64,000 nt of DNA from Cryobacterium sp. PH31-O1 (GCF_030063455.1 NZ_JASITB010000006.1:124001-188000), one strand, 5' to 3'; shown: positions 30,828 to 41,040, numbered from the stretch's first letter. Numbers and translations are program-made. Notes: generated by a model from the letters alone, not told the origin.

Positions 30828-30995
30828 AAGGGTCCTCTGGTTCTGGAGCGCGACTTTTGAAGGCGCAGCGAAATTGTGCCGACCAGACTTCCCGGCTCAC
30901 CAATACCCAGAATACACGACCCGTCTGAATGGGTACCGGTGCGGGGCCGCAGCCTACGATTGTGGGTGACCAGTCGTTTGTGATTGAGGAGCACT

Positions 30996-31751
30996 GTGAC
31001 AAACCCCCTATTCTCGAATCAGCCTTCCGCCGAGTCTCGTGTTGCTGTACCGACGGCATCCGCTACCTCGCTTGACACCCTCATCGCGACGGTTGCCAGG
31101 CTGCGTGCGCCCGGCGGATGCCCGTGGGACGCCGACCAGACGCACGAGTCACTGGTGCGGCACCTGGTCGAGGAGACGCACGAATTGATCGAGGCGATCG
31201 AAGAAGGCAGCCGCGATGATCTGCTCGAAGAGCTCGGCGACGTGCTGTACCAGGTGTTGTTCCACGCGGATCTGGCCGCGCACACGCCCGGGGAGAACTT
31301 CGACATTCAGGATGTCGCCGCTCGCCTCACCGAGAAGATGGTCGGACGGCACCCGCACGTGTTCGGTGATGCCACCCTCGACACCGCGGCGGACGTTTCG
31401 GCCGCCTGGGACGGTTTCAAAGCGCAGGAGAAACCGGGGCGCACGAGCGTACTCGACGGCATCCCGGCGGGCATGCCTGCCCTCGCGCTCGCCGACAAGG
31501 TGTTGGGGCGGGCCGAGAAGATCGGCCTGCTCGAAGCCGATGCCGGCTTCCCGCTTCCGATCGAATCCGAAGTCGACCTCGGGCCGCTGCTACTGGCAAT
31601 CGTGGCGTCGGCCAGAGCGCAGGGCCTCGACGCGGAACGTGCACTTCGGTCCGCCGTGCGCGACCTGCAGGGGGAGATCCGCGCAGCGGAAGCCCCCGCG
31701 GCACCCGATGACGACGACTTCGACGCCGGGGTGATCGCCTTCCCCGCCTAG
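30996..31751 (+). CDS. mazG: MazG family nucleoside triphosphate pyrophosphohydrolase
   Basis: A 251-residue NTP-PPase. GGCPWDADQTHESL, the metal-binding EETHELIEAIEEG helix and DLLEELGDVLYQVLFHADLA are the family pattern; a further GDATLDTAADVSAAWDGFK matches the linker of MazG proteins. The C-terminal repeat of the two-domain form looks shortened and partly divergent. GTG 30996 follows a GAGGAG site. It hydrolyses non-canonical or surplus NTPs; it sits between nhaA and eno-region genes, a common actinobacterial neighbourhood. Confidence 0.92.
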   Translation: MTNPLFSNQPSAESRVAVPTASATSLDTLIATVARLRAPGGCPWDADQTHESLVRHLVEETHELIEAIEEGSRDDLLEELGDVLYQVLFHADLAAHTPGENFDIQDVAARLTEKMVGRHPHVFGDATLDTAADVSAAWDGFKAQEKPGRTSVLDGIPAGMPALALADKVLGRAEKIGLLEADAGFPLPIESEVDLGPLLLAIVASARAQGLDAERALRSAVRDLQGEIRAAEAPAAPDDDDFDAGVIAFPA

Positions 31752-31763
31752 CGGGAGACAGCC

Positions 31764-32852
31764 TTACGCGATGCGGCTTCCGGCGGGGAGGTGTAGCGCG
31801 GGGGTTCGGGTGCGACGCCAGGCCCAAGTTAGAGTGCCGGCGCCAAGCAGCAGGTGCATGGTCAGGCCAATGAACCAGCTCGGCACGGCGCCGTCGTAGG
31901 TCTCCTGCGGCGTCGGTCCCAGCCCGTAAGCCTGGCCGGAATATCCCTCGGCGGCCTCGTCGCACCAGTTGTTTTCCTCGTACAGCTTTGGCGGGGCCTG
32001 CGCGCTGCGCACTCCCACAGCGATCTGTCCGAACAGGTCGGTCGGGTGGCCGCCGTCGTCGAAGCTGCCGGGCGCGGCATCCGCTACCACCACGTAGGGG
32101 TTGGCGGCGAGAATCCACCAGAAGTAGTCGAAGCGCGGCACGTTGTGGGTCGAGGTCTGCGCCGTGGAGCAGACAATGTTCGACTGTTTGCCGGTCTGTT
32201 CGTCGTAGGTCGACGACACGACTTGATAGTTCACGCTGGTCGCCTGCTGTTGGGTCGCCGTGCCGAGCAGTGCGAAGGCGATGAGCGTGCCGAGACTGAG
32301 CGCCGCGACCACGAGATAGGTCAGCACGATCGAGAACAGTGGTCGGGTCAGGATGCCCGACAGGCCCACTCCGACCGCCGCGATGACGCCGAGCTCGGCG
32401 GCGAGCACGAGCACCGACACCGCGATCGTGGCGAGCGAGACCTCGCCGAGCACGACCGCGAATATGAGGAATGGCAGGGCCGCAGCGAGGAAAGCGAGCG
32501 CTGTGATCCACGCGGCCAGAAATTTGCCGAGTACGATCTGGCCGGTGCTGATCAGCGTGACCTGGGTGGTGGCGAGGGTGCCAGCATCCCGGTCGCCGTT
32601 GACGGAATTGCCCGACAGCGCCGGCGAGACCAGGGTGCCGAGCAGCAGCACGAAGAAGATGATCGTCGAGAACACGCCGCCGCCGCCAGACAGCCATGCC
32701 GAAGTGGCCAGCCAGAGCAGAAACGTGACGATGCCCACGAGCAGCATGAAGACGCCGAGCAGCACGTACCACGAGACGCCGCGTACCCGCTGGCGCAGTT
32801 CGAGGGTGACGATCAGCCAGAGTCCGGCGAGGAACACCCGTGAATCGGTCAT
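31764..32852 (-). CDS. ABC-2 type transporter permease
   Basis: A 362-residue membrane protein with about six hydrophobic helices and a long extracytoplasmic loop between the first and last groups. LSGNSVNGDRDAGTLATTQVTLISTGQIVLGKFLAAW is the typical ABC-2 'GERE-like' cytoplasmic pattern. ATG 32852 overlaps the ATPase stop by 4 bases, so the pair forms one exporter. Substrate unknown. Confidence 0.88.
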   Translation of the reverse strand: MTDSRVFLAGLWLIVTLELRQRVRGVSWYVLLGVFMLLVGIVTFLLWLATSAWLSGGGGVFSTIIFFVLLLGTLVSPALSGNSVNGDRDAGTLATTQVTLISTGQIVLGKFLAAWITALAFLAAALPFLIFAVVLGEVSLATIAVSVLVLAAELGVIAAVGVGLSGILTRPLFSIVLTYLVVAALSLGTLIAFALLGTATQQQATSVNYQVVSSTYDEQTGKQSNIVCSTAQTSTHNVPRFDYFWWILAANPYVVVADAAPGSFDDGGHPTDLFGQIAVGVRSAQAPPKLYEENNWCDEAAEGYSGQAYGLGPTPQETYDGAVPSWFIGLTMHLLLGAGTLTWAWRRTRTPALHLPAGSRIA

Positions 32853-33847
32853 TTCATCTCCTCCGCGTCGGGGCCGGTCGACCGTGTGAGATCGAGAAAG
32901 GTGTGTTCGAGGTTGCCGACGGCCGGACCGAAGTCGCACACCGGCACCCCGCTGAGCACGAGATTGTGCAGCAGGGCGGCGGCGGAAGCTTCGTTCTCGA
33001 CCTGCACCAGGGTGCCGAGCTGGTCCACTCCAAGAATTTGCACGAGTGCGCCGACCACTCCGGGGGTCGCTAGCGCGCGTTCCAGTGCTGGCGCATCCAG
33101 GGAGCGGATGCGCCAGGCCCTGGCGCTCGCGCCTGCCGCGGCCACCTGCTCCGGGCTGGCGGTGCGGCCGTCTGCGAGGTACACCGCGGCATCCGCCATT
33201 TCGTCTAGCTCGGCGAGCACGTGGCTGGACACCAAAATGGCGCTACCCTCGCCGGCCAGTCGACGCAGGAGGTGACGCAGCGAGGTTCGGGCGGCGGGGT
33301 CGAGGCCGGAGGCCGGTTCGTCGAGCAGGAGCACGCCGGGGGAGTGAACCAGCGCCCGGGCCAGGCTCAGACGCTGTTTCTGGCCGCGCGACAGCACCCG
33401 AGACGGCCGGTCGGCGAAGTCGCCAAGATCGGTCAGCGCGATCAATTCGTCGGCGCGAACGGCGGCCTGCTCGCGGGTCATGCGGTACAGGCGCCCGGTG
33501 GTCTGCAGCGCCGCGCGGGCGCTCAGGCTCGGCCAGGAACCGAGGGTGTCGGGCATCCAACCCATGATCGCGCGCACCCGTTCCGGCTCGGTGACCGGGT
33601 CGTGACCGTTGATGCGGATGGTGCCAGTGTCGGGGGTGAGTAGCGTGGCGAGCATGAGCAGCAGCGTCGTTTTGCCGGAGCCGTTCGGTCCGATCAGGGC
33701 CGTGACCGATCCGGCCGGAACGGTCAAGGTGGCGTTCAGCAACGCCGAGACAGCGCCGAACGACCGGCTGACCCCGGTCACCGCGATGCCGCTTGGTACG
33801 ATCGCGTGGCCCGCGCCCGCCGCGTCGAAAACTGTCGTCACCGACAT
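32849..33847 (-). CDS. ABC transporter ATP-binding protein (ABC-2 exporter)
   Basis: A 332-residue ATPase: Walker A GPNGSGKTT, signature LSRGQKQRLSLARAL (Arg in place of the usual Gly after Ser), Walker B VLLLDEPASGLD and the H-loop VSSHVLAELDEM. A C-terminal ~85-residue extension follows the ATPase core, as in CcmA/DrrA-like proteins. ATG 33847 (MSVTTVFD) is preceded by GGGGGTG. Coupled to the permease gene. Export substrate cannot be inferred. Confidence 0.9.
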   Translation of the reverse strand: MSVTTVFDAAGAGHAIVPSGIAVTGVSRSFGAVSALLNATLTVPAGSVTALIGPNGSGKTTLLLMLATLLTPDTGTIRINGHDPVTEPERVRAIMGWMPDTLGSWPSLSARAALQTTGRLYRMTREQAAVRADELIALTDLGDFADRPSRVLSRGQKQRLSLARALVHSPGVLLLDEPASGLDPAARTSLRHLLRRLAGEGSAILVSSHVLAELDEMADAAVYLADGRTASPEQVAAAGASARAWRIRSLDAPALERALATPGVVGALVQILGVDQLGTLVQVENEASAAALLHNLVLSGVPVCDFGPAVGNLEHTFLDLTRSTGPDAEEMK

Positions 33848-33916
33848 AGAAACACCCCCGTTTGTTTTCTCGAGTCTACGGCGCTCTCCCGTTCGGGGCA
33901 GAGCGGTGAATCTCAC

Positions 33917-33956
33917 CCACCGCCCCTGAGAGACCACCGCCCCTGAGAGACCACCA
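33917..33956. repeat. 17-bp tandem repeat (2.3 copies) upstream of hisS
   Basis: CCACCGCCCCTGAGAGA occurs at 33917-33933 and 33934-33950, then CCACCA begins a third. It lies 20 bases before the hisS start in the divergent spacer. Likely slippage; it could influence hisS translation. Confidence 0.75.
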
Positions 33957-33975
33957 CACCTGCAAGACTGGCCCC

Positions 33976-35244
33976 ATGGCTATTGCAGTGACCCCGCCGC
34001 GCGGAATGCGCGATTTTCTTCCCGCCGACAAGGCCGTGCGGGAGCGTTCCCTCGGCATCATCCGCGAGAGTTTTCGGGCGCACGGCTTCGACGAGATCGA
34101 AACCCCGGTCATGGAAGACTCCATTCGCCTGCACTCCGGCCTCGGCGGCGACAATGAGAAGCTTGCTTTTGCGGTACTCAAGCGCGGCCTCAGCGCAGCG
34201 GATGTCGCGGCGGCGGCCGCGCAGGACGACCTGCTGTCCCTCGCCGACCTCGGCCTGCGGTTCGATCTGACGGTTCCGCTGGCACGGTTTTATGCCACCC
34301 ACCGCGCCGCGCTGCCGAGCGTCTTCCGGTCGATTCAGATCGCACCGGTCTGGCGGGCCGAACGTCCGCAGAAGGGACGCTTCCGCCAGTTCATGCAGTG
34401 CGACATCGACATCATCGGCGAGGCCGGCCCGCTCGCCGAGATCGAGCTGATCACCGCTACGGCCGCGGCGCTCGACAAGCTCGGCCTGACGGGCTGTTCC
34501 ATTCGCATTAACGACCGGCGCATCCTGACCACCCTGCTCGCCCACTGGGGTGTCGCCGCTGAACTGACGGAGCGGGCGCTGATCGTGATCGACAAACTTG
34601 ACAAGATCGGTGTCGACGGCGTCGCGACCGAACTCGGCACGCTCGGCATCGACGCCCCCGACCTGGCCACGCTGCTCACCGAGCTCGGTACCGGCGGCTG
34701 GGCGCTTGGCGCTGATGCTCCGGGCGGCAGCGTGCCGGACTGGCTCGATCCGGTGGCCTTCGGCGACCTCGAAGCCCTGCGCGCCGCCCTGCCCGGCGTG
34801 GAACTCTGGTTCGACCCTACGCTGGTGCGCGGCATGGGTTACTACACCGGCACCATCTTCGAGATCTCCCATCCAGATCTGGCCTATTCCCTCGGCGGTG
34901 GCGGTCGGTATGACGGCATGATCGGCCGGTTCCTCGGCACTGACGTGCCCGCCTGCGGATTCTCGATCGGTTTTGAACGCATTGTCGACCTGCTGCAAGC
35001 GGACGCCGCATCCGCTCTTAACGCCGTCGTGTTGGTACACGAGAAGGACGCCGATCCAGCTCGCCTGGTTGCCCTCAAGCGCGACCTCGTCGAGGAAGGC
35101 CTGCGCGTGCGCCTGGAACGACGTACCAAGAACCTCAAGGCCCTGCTCGACCGAGCCGGCGAGGCCGGCTATGGCCGCTTTGCGTTCGTGACGAACGACA
35201 CGAACACGGCCGCCGATCTCGACTTCAAACCGCTCGGCGCCTGA
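33976..35244 (+). CDS. hisS: Histidyl-tRNA synthetase
   Basis: A 422-residue class II synthetase. Motif 1 region PPRGMRDFLP and HGFDEIETPVMED, motif 2 RSIQIAPVWRAERPQKGRFR, histidine-A motifs MGYYTGTIFEI and GGGGRYDGM, and motif 3 GFSIGFERI are all present, followed by the anticodon-binding domain. It is divergent from the ABC exporter, with tandem repeats in the spacer. Confidence 0.96.
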   Translation: MAIAVTPPRGMRDFLPADKAVRERSLGIIRESFRAHGFDEIETPVMEDSIRLHSGLGGDNEKLAFAVLKRGLSAADVAAAAAQDDLLSLADLGLRFDLTVPLARFYATHRAALPSVFRSIQIAPVWRAERPQKGRFRQFMQCDIDIIGEAGPLAEIELITATAAALDKLGLTGCSIRINDRRILTTLLAHWGVAAELTERALIVIDKLDKIGVDGVATELGTLGIDAPDLATLLTELGTGGWALGADAPGGSVPDWLDPVAFGDLEALRAALPGVELWFDPTLVRGMGYYTGTIFEISHPDLAYSLGGGGRYDGMIGRFLGTDVPACGFSIGFERIVDLLQADAASALNAVVLVHEKDADPARLVALKRDLVEEGLRVRLERRTKNLKALLDRAGEAGYGRFAFVTNDTNTAADLDFKPLGA

Positions 35245-36663
<1,419 letters not shown>

Positions 36664-36683
36664 CCGCGCCGTACCAGCTCCAG

Positions 36684-36720
36684 GGCTCCCGACCACCGAA
36701 ATTTAGGCTGGTCGGGAGCC
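36684..36720 (+). terminator. Strong hairpin after eno
   Basis: GGCTCCCGACCA (36684-36695) is perfectly complementary to TGGTCGGGAGCC (36709-36720) around a 13-base loop. No U-run follows, as is frequent in high-GC actinobacteria. Most likely the eno terminator. Confidence 0.75.
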
Positions 36721-36778
36721 TCCAGCTACACTCGGTAGCATTTTTTAAAGTACGTCCACCACACGGAAGGGAGTTGCC

Positions 36779-37282
36779 ATGAACCAAAAACGACCAGTTC
36801 AGCGGCAACCCGCGCTCTCGCAAACCGAGACGCCAGCTGGTGGCTGGCTGCGCAGCATCCGCTTCTCGGGATTTTCCCTCGTGATGATGGTCGTGCTGGT
36901 GCTCGCGGTCGTGGTGCTCGCGCCGAGCCTGCGCACGTATGCCGAGCAGCGGCAGCAGATCAGCCAACTCAGCGCCACCGTCGCCGACCAAAAAGCGGAG
37001 GTTGACCGGCTCACCAGCCAGAGGGAACGCTGGAACGATCGTACCTACGTCACGACGCAGGCACGCGAACGACTCTCCTACGTGCTGCCGGGTGATATCA
37101 GCTTTCTCGTCATCAACGATCTGCCCGTCGTCGCCCCGCTTGAAGCGGAGGCGAGCCCGGTCAGCACCAATATTCAAAGCACCACAATTGATTGGCTGGG
37201 TTCCTTGTTCGCCTCCACCATGACCGCCGGCCTGGCTCCGCAGGCGGCTGCGCCCGCCAACCCGGAAACCGTGGTTCCGTGA
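36779..37282 (+). CDS. FtsB/DivIC-like septum formation initiator family protein
   Basis: A 167-residue bitopic membrane protein: Gln/Pro-rich cytoplasmic N-terminus, one transmembrane helix at about 35-56, then a heptad-rich coiled coil (RQQISQLSATVADQKAEVDRL) and the conserved YVTTQARERLSYVLPGDISF. This is the layout of FtsB/DivIC divisome proteins that bind FtsL and FtsQ. The place after eno and before a DUF501 gene (GTGA overlap) is a well conserved actinobacterial arrangement. Confidence 0.88.
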   Translation: MNQKRPVQRQPALSQTETPAGGWLRSIRFSGFSLVMMVVLVLAVVVLAPSLRTYAEQRQQISQLSATVADQKAEVDRLTSQRERWNDRTYVTTQARERLSYVLPGDISFLVINDLPVVAPLEAEASPVSTNIQSTTIDWLGSLFASTMTAGLAPQAAAPANPETVVP

Positions 37283-37827
37283 CCCGGCCGCCGTTCGACC
37301 CGTTCACTCCGGCCGATATCGACCTCGTCTCGGCCCAGCTCGGGCGCCCGGCCCGCAACGTCGTCGGCATCGCTGCCCGGTGCGTCTGCGGTGCACCGAC
37401 CGTGGTCGCGACCGCGCCGCGCCTCGCCGACGGCACCCCGTTTCCCACCCTGTACTACCTCTGCCACCCGGCCGCGACAGCAGCGATCTCCTCGCTCGAG
37501 GCCACCCAGGTCATGAACGAGTACAACGACCTGCTTGCCGCCGATGACAACGTGCGCTCCGCCTACGAGCGCGCGCACGCGAGTTTTCTATTCGATCGGG
37601 ACCAGCTCGGTAGTGTGCCGGAGATCGCCGGAATCTCCTCCGGCGGCATGCCGAGCCGGGTCAAATGTTTGCACGCCCTTGCCGCCCACTCCCTGGCTGC
37701 CGGTCCCGGCGTGAACCCGATCGGCGATCTCGCGCTCGAGCGCGCGACCTGGTCGCCCACGGTCTGCGTTTGCCTGGACTATTTTGCCGAGGCCTCTGCC
37801 GGTGAATCCAGGTCGGCCCCGGCGTGA
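37279..37827 (+). CDS. DUF501 family protein
   Basis: A 182-residue soluble protein of the DUF501 family, conserved after ftsB in actinobacteria. It contains VVGIAARCVCGAPTVV, PFPTLYYLCHPAA, GGMPSRVKCLHAL and NPIGD; the repeated Cys and His residues (CVC, CH, CLH, CVC) suggest metal binding (inference). GTG 37279 overlaps the upstream stop, and its own stop overlaps the next start, so ftsB-DUF501-S8 are translationally linked. Function unknown. Confidence 0.9.
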   Translation: MTRPPFDPFTPADIDLVSAQLGRPARNVVGIAARCVCGAPTVVATAPRLADGTPFPTLYYLCHPAATAAISSLEATQVMNEYNDLLAADDNVRSAYERAHASFLFDRDQLGSVPEIAGISSGGMPSRVKCLHALAAHSLAAGPGVNPIGDLALERATWSPTVCVCLDYFAEASAGESRSAPA

Positions 37828-39140
37828 CTGTGACCACCCGTCGGCTGGGCACGATCGTCGGTCTCGTGCTCGCCAGCGCCCTGTTTGGCGGCACCGTGGC
37901 CGGTTCCGTCGTGTTCGACGCACCGGCCGCGCACGCCGACCAGATTCGTGACCTGCAATACTGGCTCACCGACTACGGGTTCACTGAAGCCTGGAATACG
38001 ACCAGGGGCGCTGGCGTCACGGTCGCCGTGATCGATTCGGGGGTCGACGGCAGCGTTGCCGAGCTGAACGGGGCGGTGACCGGGGGAACGGATGTTTCCG
38101 GCCTCGGCTCTCCCAACGGCCAGACTCCGGTCGCCGGCGATGACGATGAGGGCGAACACGGAACCCTCGTGGCCTCACTGCTAGCGGGTCGTGGAACCGG
38201 TGATGGCACCGGTCTCGTCGGAGTGGCCCCTGAGGCGTCCATCCTGGCCGTCTCGGTCGGGTTTGGCAGCACCCGATCCACCGTGAGCAACGATGACCAG
38301 ATCGCGCAGGGCATCCGCTGGGCTGTCGACAATGGTGCCGACGTCATCAACATGTCTCTGACCCGCAATACGTTGTACTGGCCGGAGAGCTGGGACGACG
38401 CTTTTCTCTACGCCTTCGAAAACGATGTCGTCGTTGTGGCCGCGGCCGGCAACCGGGGGAGCGGCACCACCGAGGTCGGCGCTCCCGCGACGATCCCCGG
38501 GGTGCTGGCGGTCGGTGGGGTGGATCGCAATAAGACAGCGAGCTTTGACGCCTCATCACAGGGCATCACGATTGCCGTGTCGGCACCGAGCGAGAAACTG
38601 GTCGGCGTCATGCCCGATTCGACCTATGTGCAGTGGGACGGTACCAGCGCGGCTGCACCGATTGTGTCGGGGCTGGTGGCTTTGGTGCGGGCGGCCTACC
38701 CCGACCTGGATGCGGCTGGCGTCATGAATCGGGTTATCTCAACCGCGAACGCGAACGGGCAGTCGGTGCCCAGCCCGATCTACGGCAACGGCCTGATCGA
38801 TGCCGCCGCCGCCGTGACCCGTTATGTCGCGCCGGCCACGGGCGCCACCCCCACCGAGCTGTTGACGGAGTGGATCACGCTGCATCGTCGCGCCGAGATC
38901 GAGGTCGTACCCACCGAGGTGCCCGTCGCCGAAGCGCCGGCTGCCGCCGACAAAGACCCGGTTTTGCCAGCCCAGAACCCGCTCACCGCGTGGCTCCCGA
39001 ACCAACTGACCTTAACCTATATCAGCCTTCCGCTCGCTGTACTCGTTGGGTTTGGTATCCTAGTAATGCTGTTCGGCATTGGGGCCACTCGGCATATCAA
39101 GCGAATTCGGCGCAACCCCAAAGATTTCGCACAATCATAA
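37824..39140 (+). CDS. Membrane-anchored S8 subtilisin-like serine peptidase (mycosin-like)
   Basis: A 438-residue exported subtilase. Signal peptide at about 8-38 ending in AHA-DQ, catalytic triad Asp71 (AVIDSGVDG), His112 (EHGTLVASLLAG) and Ser275 (DGTSAAAPIVSG), oxyanion Asn in AAGNRG, and a C-terminal membrane helix (~400-422) with a basic KRIRRNPKDF cytoplasmic tail. This topology matches mycosins of type VII secretion, but no ESX genes are nearby. Starts at 37824 or 37830 (both GTG) are possible. Confidence 0.92.
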   Translation: MTVTTRRLGTIVGLVLASALFGGTVAGSVVFDAPAAHADQIRDLQYWLTDYGFTEAWNTTRGAGVTVAVIDSGVDGSVAELNGAVTGGTDVSGLGSPNGQTPVAGDDDEGEHGTLVASLLAGRGTGDGTGLVGVAPEASILAVSVGFGSTRSTVSNDDQIAQGIRWAVDNGADVINMSLTRNTLYWPESWDDAFLYAFENDVVVVAAAGNRGSGTTEVGAPATIPGVLAVGGVDRNKTASFDASSQGITIAVSAPSEKLVGVMPDSTYVQWDGTSAAAPIVSGLVALVRAAYPDLDAAGVMNRVISTANANGQSVPSPIYGNGLIDAAAAVTRYVAPATGATPTELLTEWITLHRRAEIEVVPTEVPVAEAPAAADKDPVLPAQNPLTAWLPNQLTLTYISLPLAVLVGFGILVMLFGIGATRHIKRIRRNPKDFAQS

Positions 39141-39162
39141 TCATGTAGGAGGCTTTCTCATC

Positions 39163-40677
39163 GTGCCCAAAATTCTCATTGTTGGTGGCGGCTACGCCGG
39201 TTTTTACACGGCGTGGAAGCTCGAGAAGTGGCTGCGATCCGGCGAAGCCGAGGTCACCATTGTTGACCCGCTGCCATATATGACGTACCAGCCGTTCCTG
39301 CCGGAGGTCGCGGCCGGGTCCATCGAACCGCGCCACGCGGTCGTGTCGCACCGGCGTCACCTCAAGAAGACCAACGTCGTCTCGGCCAAGGTCACGCACG
39401 TGAACCATGCCGAGAAGACCGCCACGATCGCGCCGCCGACCGGCGAGCCGTACGAGTTCAAGTACGACATCGTCGTGGTCACCGCCGGTGCCGTGTCGCG
39501 CACGTTCCCCATCCCGGGCGTCGCCGACCAGGCCATCGGCCTCAAGACCATCGAAGAGGCCGTCGCCATCCGCGACCGCGTGCTCACCAACTTCGACAAG
39601 GCCGCCGCCCTGCCGGCCGGCCCCGAGCGCGAACGTCTGCTGACCTTCGTCGTGGTCGGTGGCGGGTTCGCCGGCATCGAGGTCTTCGCCGAGCTGCGCT
39701 CCTTCGCGACCTCGCTGCTCACCCTGTACCCGGAGATCAGCTTCGAAGAGACCAACTTTCACCTCATTGAAGCCATGGGCCGCATCATGCCAGAGGTGTC
39801 GCTCAAGACGAGCCTGTGGGTCATTGACAATCTGGCCGGTCGCGGTGCCCAGATTCATCTCGACACCCAGCTGACCAGCGCTGTCGACGGCAAGATCGAA
39901 CTCTCCTCCGGCGAGACTTTCGAAACCGACCTCATCGTCTGGACGGCCGGCGTCATGGCCAACCCGACGATCGTGCGCCACACCGACCTTCCCATCGAAG
40001 AGCGTGGTCGTCTGCAGGTTCGCGCCGACCTTCGCGTCGGAACCGAAGACGACATCATCGCCGACGCCTGGGGCGCCGGCGACGTGAGCTGCGTTCCCGA
40101 CCTGAGCGGCGGCGGCGTTGGCGGCAACTGCGTGCCCAACGCGCAGCACGCTGTGCGCCAGGGCAAGCTGCTCGCCAAGAACCTCGTCGCCGTACTGCGC
40201 GGCGAAGAGCCGGTGCAGTACCTGCACAAGAACTTGGGCGCTGTCGCCGGCCTCGGCATTGGAGTCGGCGTGTTCCAGAGCGGCAACCTGGCCATCACCG
40301 GCATGCCGGCGTGGTTCGCCCACCGCGGCTACCACGGCCTGGCCATGCCGAGCTGGGAGCGCAAGCTTCGCGTCGTCTGGGGCTGGGTCAATAACGTGGT
40401 CCTCGGCCGCGATGTCGTCTCGCTCAGCGCCACCGAGAACCCGCGCGCCGTGTTCGAAGAGTTCGCGTCGCGTCCGAAGCCGCCGGCACCGGCCGCAGCA
40501 GCTCCCGCAGCCAAGGCGCCGACGGCCCCGCGTGCGCCCCGTGCGCCGCGCAAACCCACCGTCAAGGCTGCCGCAGCGGATGTCGCTGCTGGCGCCACGA
40601 AGGCTCCCGCGTCAAAGCCCGCCGCCAAGGCACCGGTCGCCGAGAGGGCTGCCGCCGAGGCATCCGCTTCCAAGTAG
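39163..40677 (+). CDS. ndh: Type II NADH dehydrogenase (NAD(P)/FAD-dependent oxidoreductase)
   Basis: A 504-residue flavoprotein passing electrons from NADH to the quinone pool without proton pumping. Two dinucleotide-binding motifs are visible, ILIVGGGYAGFYTA (FAD) and FVVVGGGFAGIEVFAEL (NADH), with YQPFLPEVAAG and AWGAGDVSCVPD. GTG 39163 follows the strong site TAGGAGG. After the catalytic part, about 70 residues form a low-complexity Ala/Pro/Lys/Arg tail, an addition I do not associate with the core family. Confidence 0.93.
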   Translation: MPKILIVGGGYAGFYTAWKLEKWLRSGEAEVTIVDPLPYMTYQPFLPEVAAGSIEPRHAVVSHRRHLKKTNVVSAKVTHVNHAEKTATIAPPTGEPYEFKYDIVVVTAGAVSRTFPIPGVADQAIGLKTIEEAVAIRDRVLTNFDKAAALPAGPERERLLTFVVVGGGFAGIEVFAELRSFATSLLTLYPEISFEETNFHLIEAMGRIMPEVSLKTSLWVIDNLAGRGAQIHLDTQLTSAVDGKIELSSGETFETDLIVWTAGVMANPTIVRHTDLPIEERGRLQVRADLRVGTEDDIIADAWGAGDVSCVPDLSGGGVGGNCVPNAQHAVRQGKLLAKNLVAVLRGEEPVQYLHKNLGAVAGLGIGVGVFQSGNLAITGMPAWFAHRGYHGLAMPSWERKLRVVWGWVNNVVLGRDVVSLSATENPRAVFEEFASRPKPPAPAAAAPAAKAPTAPRAPRAPRKPTVKAAAADVAAGATKAPASKPAAKAPVAERAAAEASASK

Positions 40678-40685
40678 GTTCCTGG

Positions 40686-40724
40686 TAGGTGTTGCCGGGC
40701 AATCTCGTCGCCCGGCAGCACCTA
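40686..40724 (+). terminator. 15-bp hairpin after ndh
   Basis: TAGGTGTTGCCGGGC (40686-40700) pairs with GCCCGGCAGCACCTA (40710-40724), one G-U pair, 9-base loop. It lies between ndh and the tRNA gene and fits termination of ndh. Confidence 0.7.
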
Positions 40725-40750
40725 CGCTGTAATTGCCCGTCTTCGGGTAC

Positions 40751-40827
40751 GCCCCCATAGCCCAATTGGCAGAGGCAGACGACTTAAAATCGTCACAGTC
40801 TGGGTTCAAGTCCCAGTGGGGGCACCA
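40751..40827 (+). tRNA. tRNA with UAA anticodon (Leu by anticodon), short variable region
   Basis: A 77-base gene with encoded CCA: acceptor GCCCCCA/TGGGGGC, anticodon stem GACGA/TCGTC around loop CTTAAAA (anticodon TAA at 40785-40787), T-arm CTGGG-TTCAAGT-CCCAG. The variable region is only ACAGT (5 bases), whereas bacterial tRNA-Leu normally has a long variable arm. The D-stem GCCC/AGGC has one mismatch. All other stems are intact, so it looks functional. Confidence 0.85.
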
Positions 40828-40836
40828 CGAATATTT

Positions 40837-41040
40837 CTATTTTGATCTGGGCTTTAACTTGGTAATAGGTGCCTCAGGCGCCCCGAATGCCCACATTTTG
40901 CCCACATTTGAAATCATTCGGGCCTGATCGAGGGCCACTGCAACGCTGTTCAGGTCGTCGTCGAAGAGGTTGGCGTACACGTCGAGGGTCATGGCGGCCG
41001 AGGCGTGGCCGAGCATCCGCTGCAGCGCCATTCTGGTCAA
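40837..41040 (-). pseudogene. C-terminal remnant of a tyrosine recombinase (phage/island integrase)
   Basis: The minus strand encodes LQRMLGHASAAMTLDVYANLFDDDL followed by SVAVALDQARMISNVGKMWA, the C-terminal catalytic segment of integrases: LGHAS carries the conserved His and the Tyr of DVYANLF is the nucleophile position. Only about 65 residues remain; upstream the reading frame runs into unrelated sequence (ATSSRTACSPSPRAFN). It ends 9 bases from the 3' end of the tRNA gene, the usual place for an integrase of a tRNA-inserted element. The element itself appears lost or eroded. Confidence 0.8.

Noticed and set aside
31417-32772. 451-codon Arg-rich minus-strand frame across mazG and the ABC permease
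   Set aside because: Different frame of the real permease gene and antisense to mazG.
37824-39140. Type VII secretion locus
   Set aside because: Only a mycosin-like protease is present; no EccB, EccC, EccD or WXG100 genes nearby.
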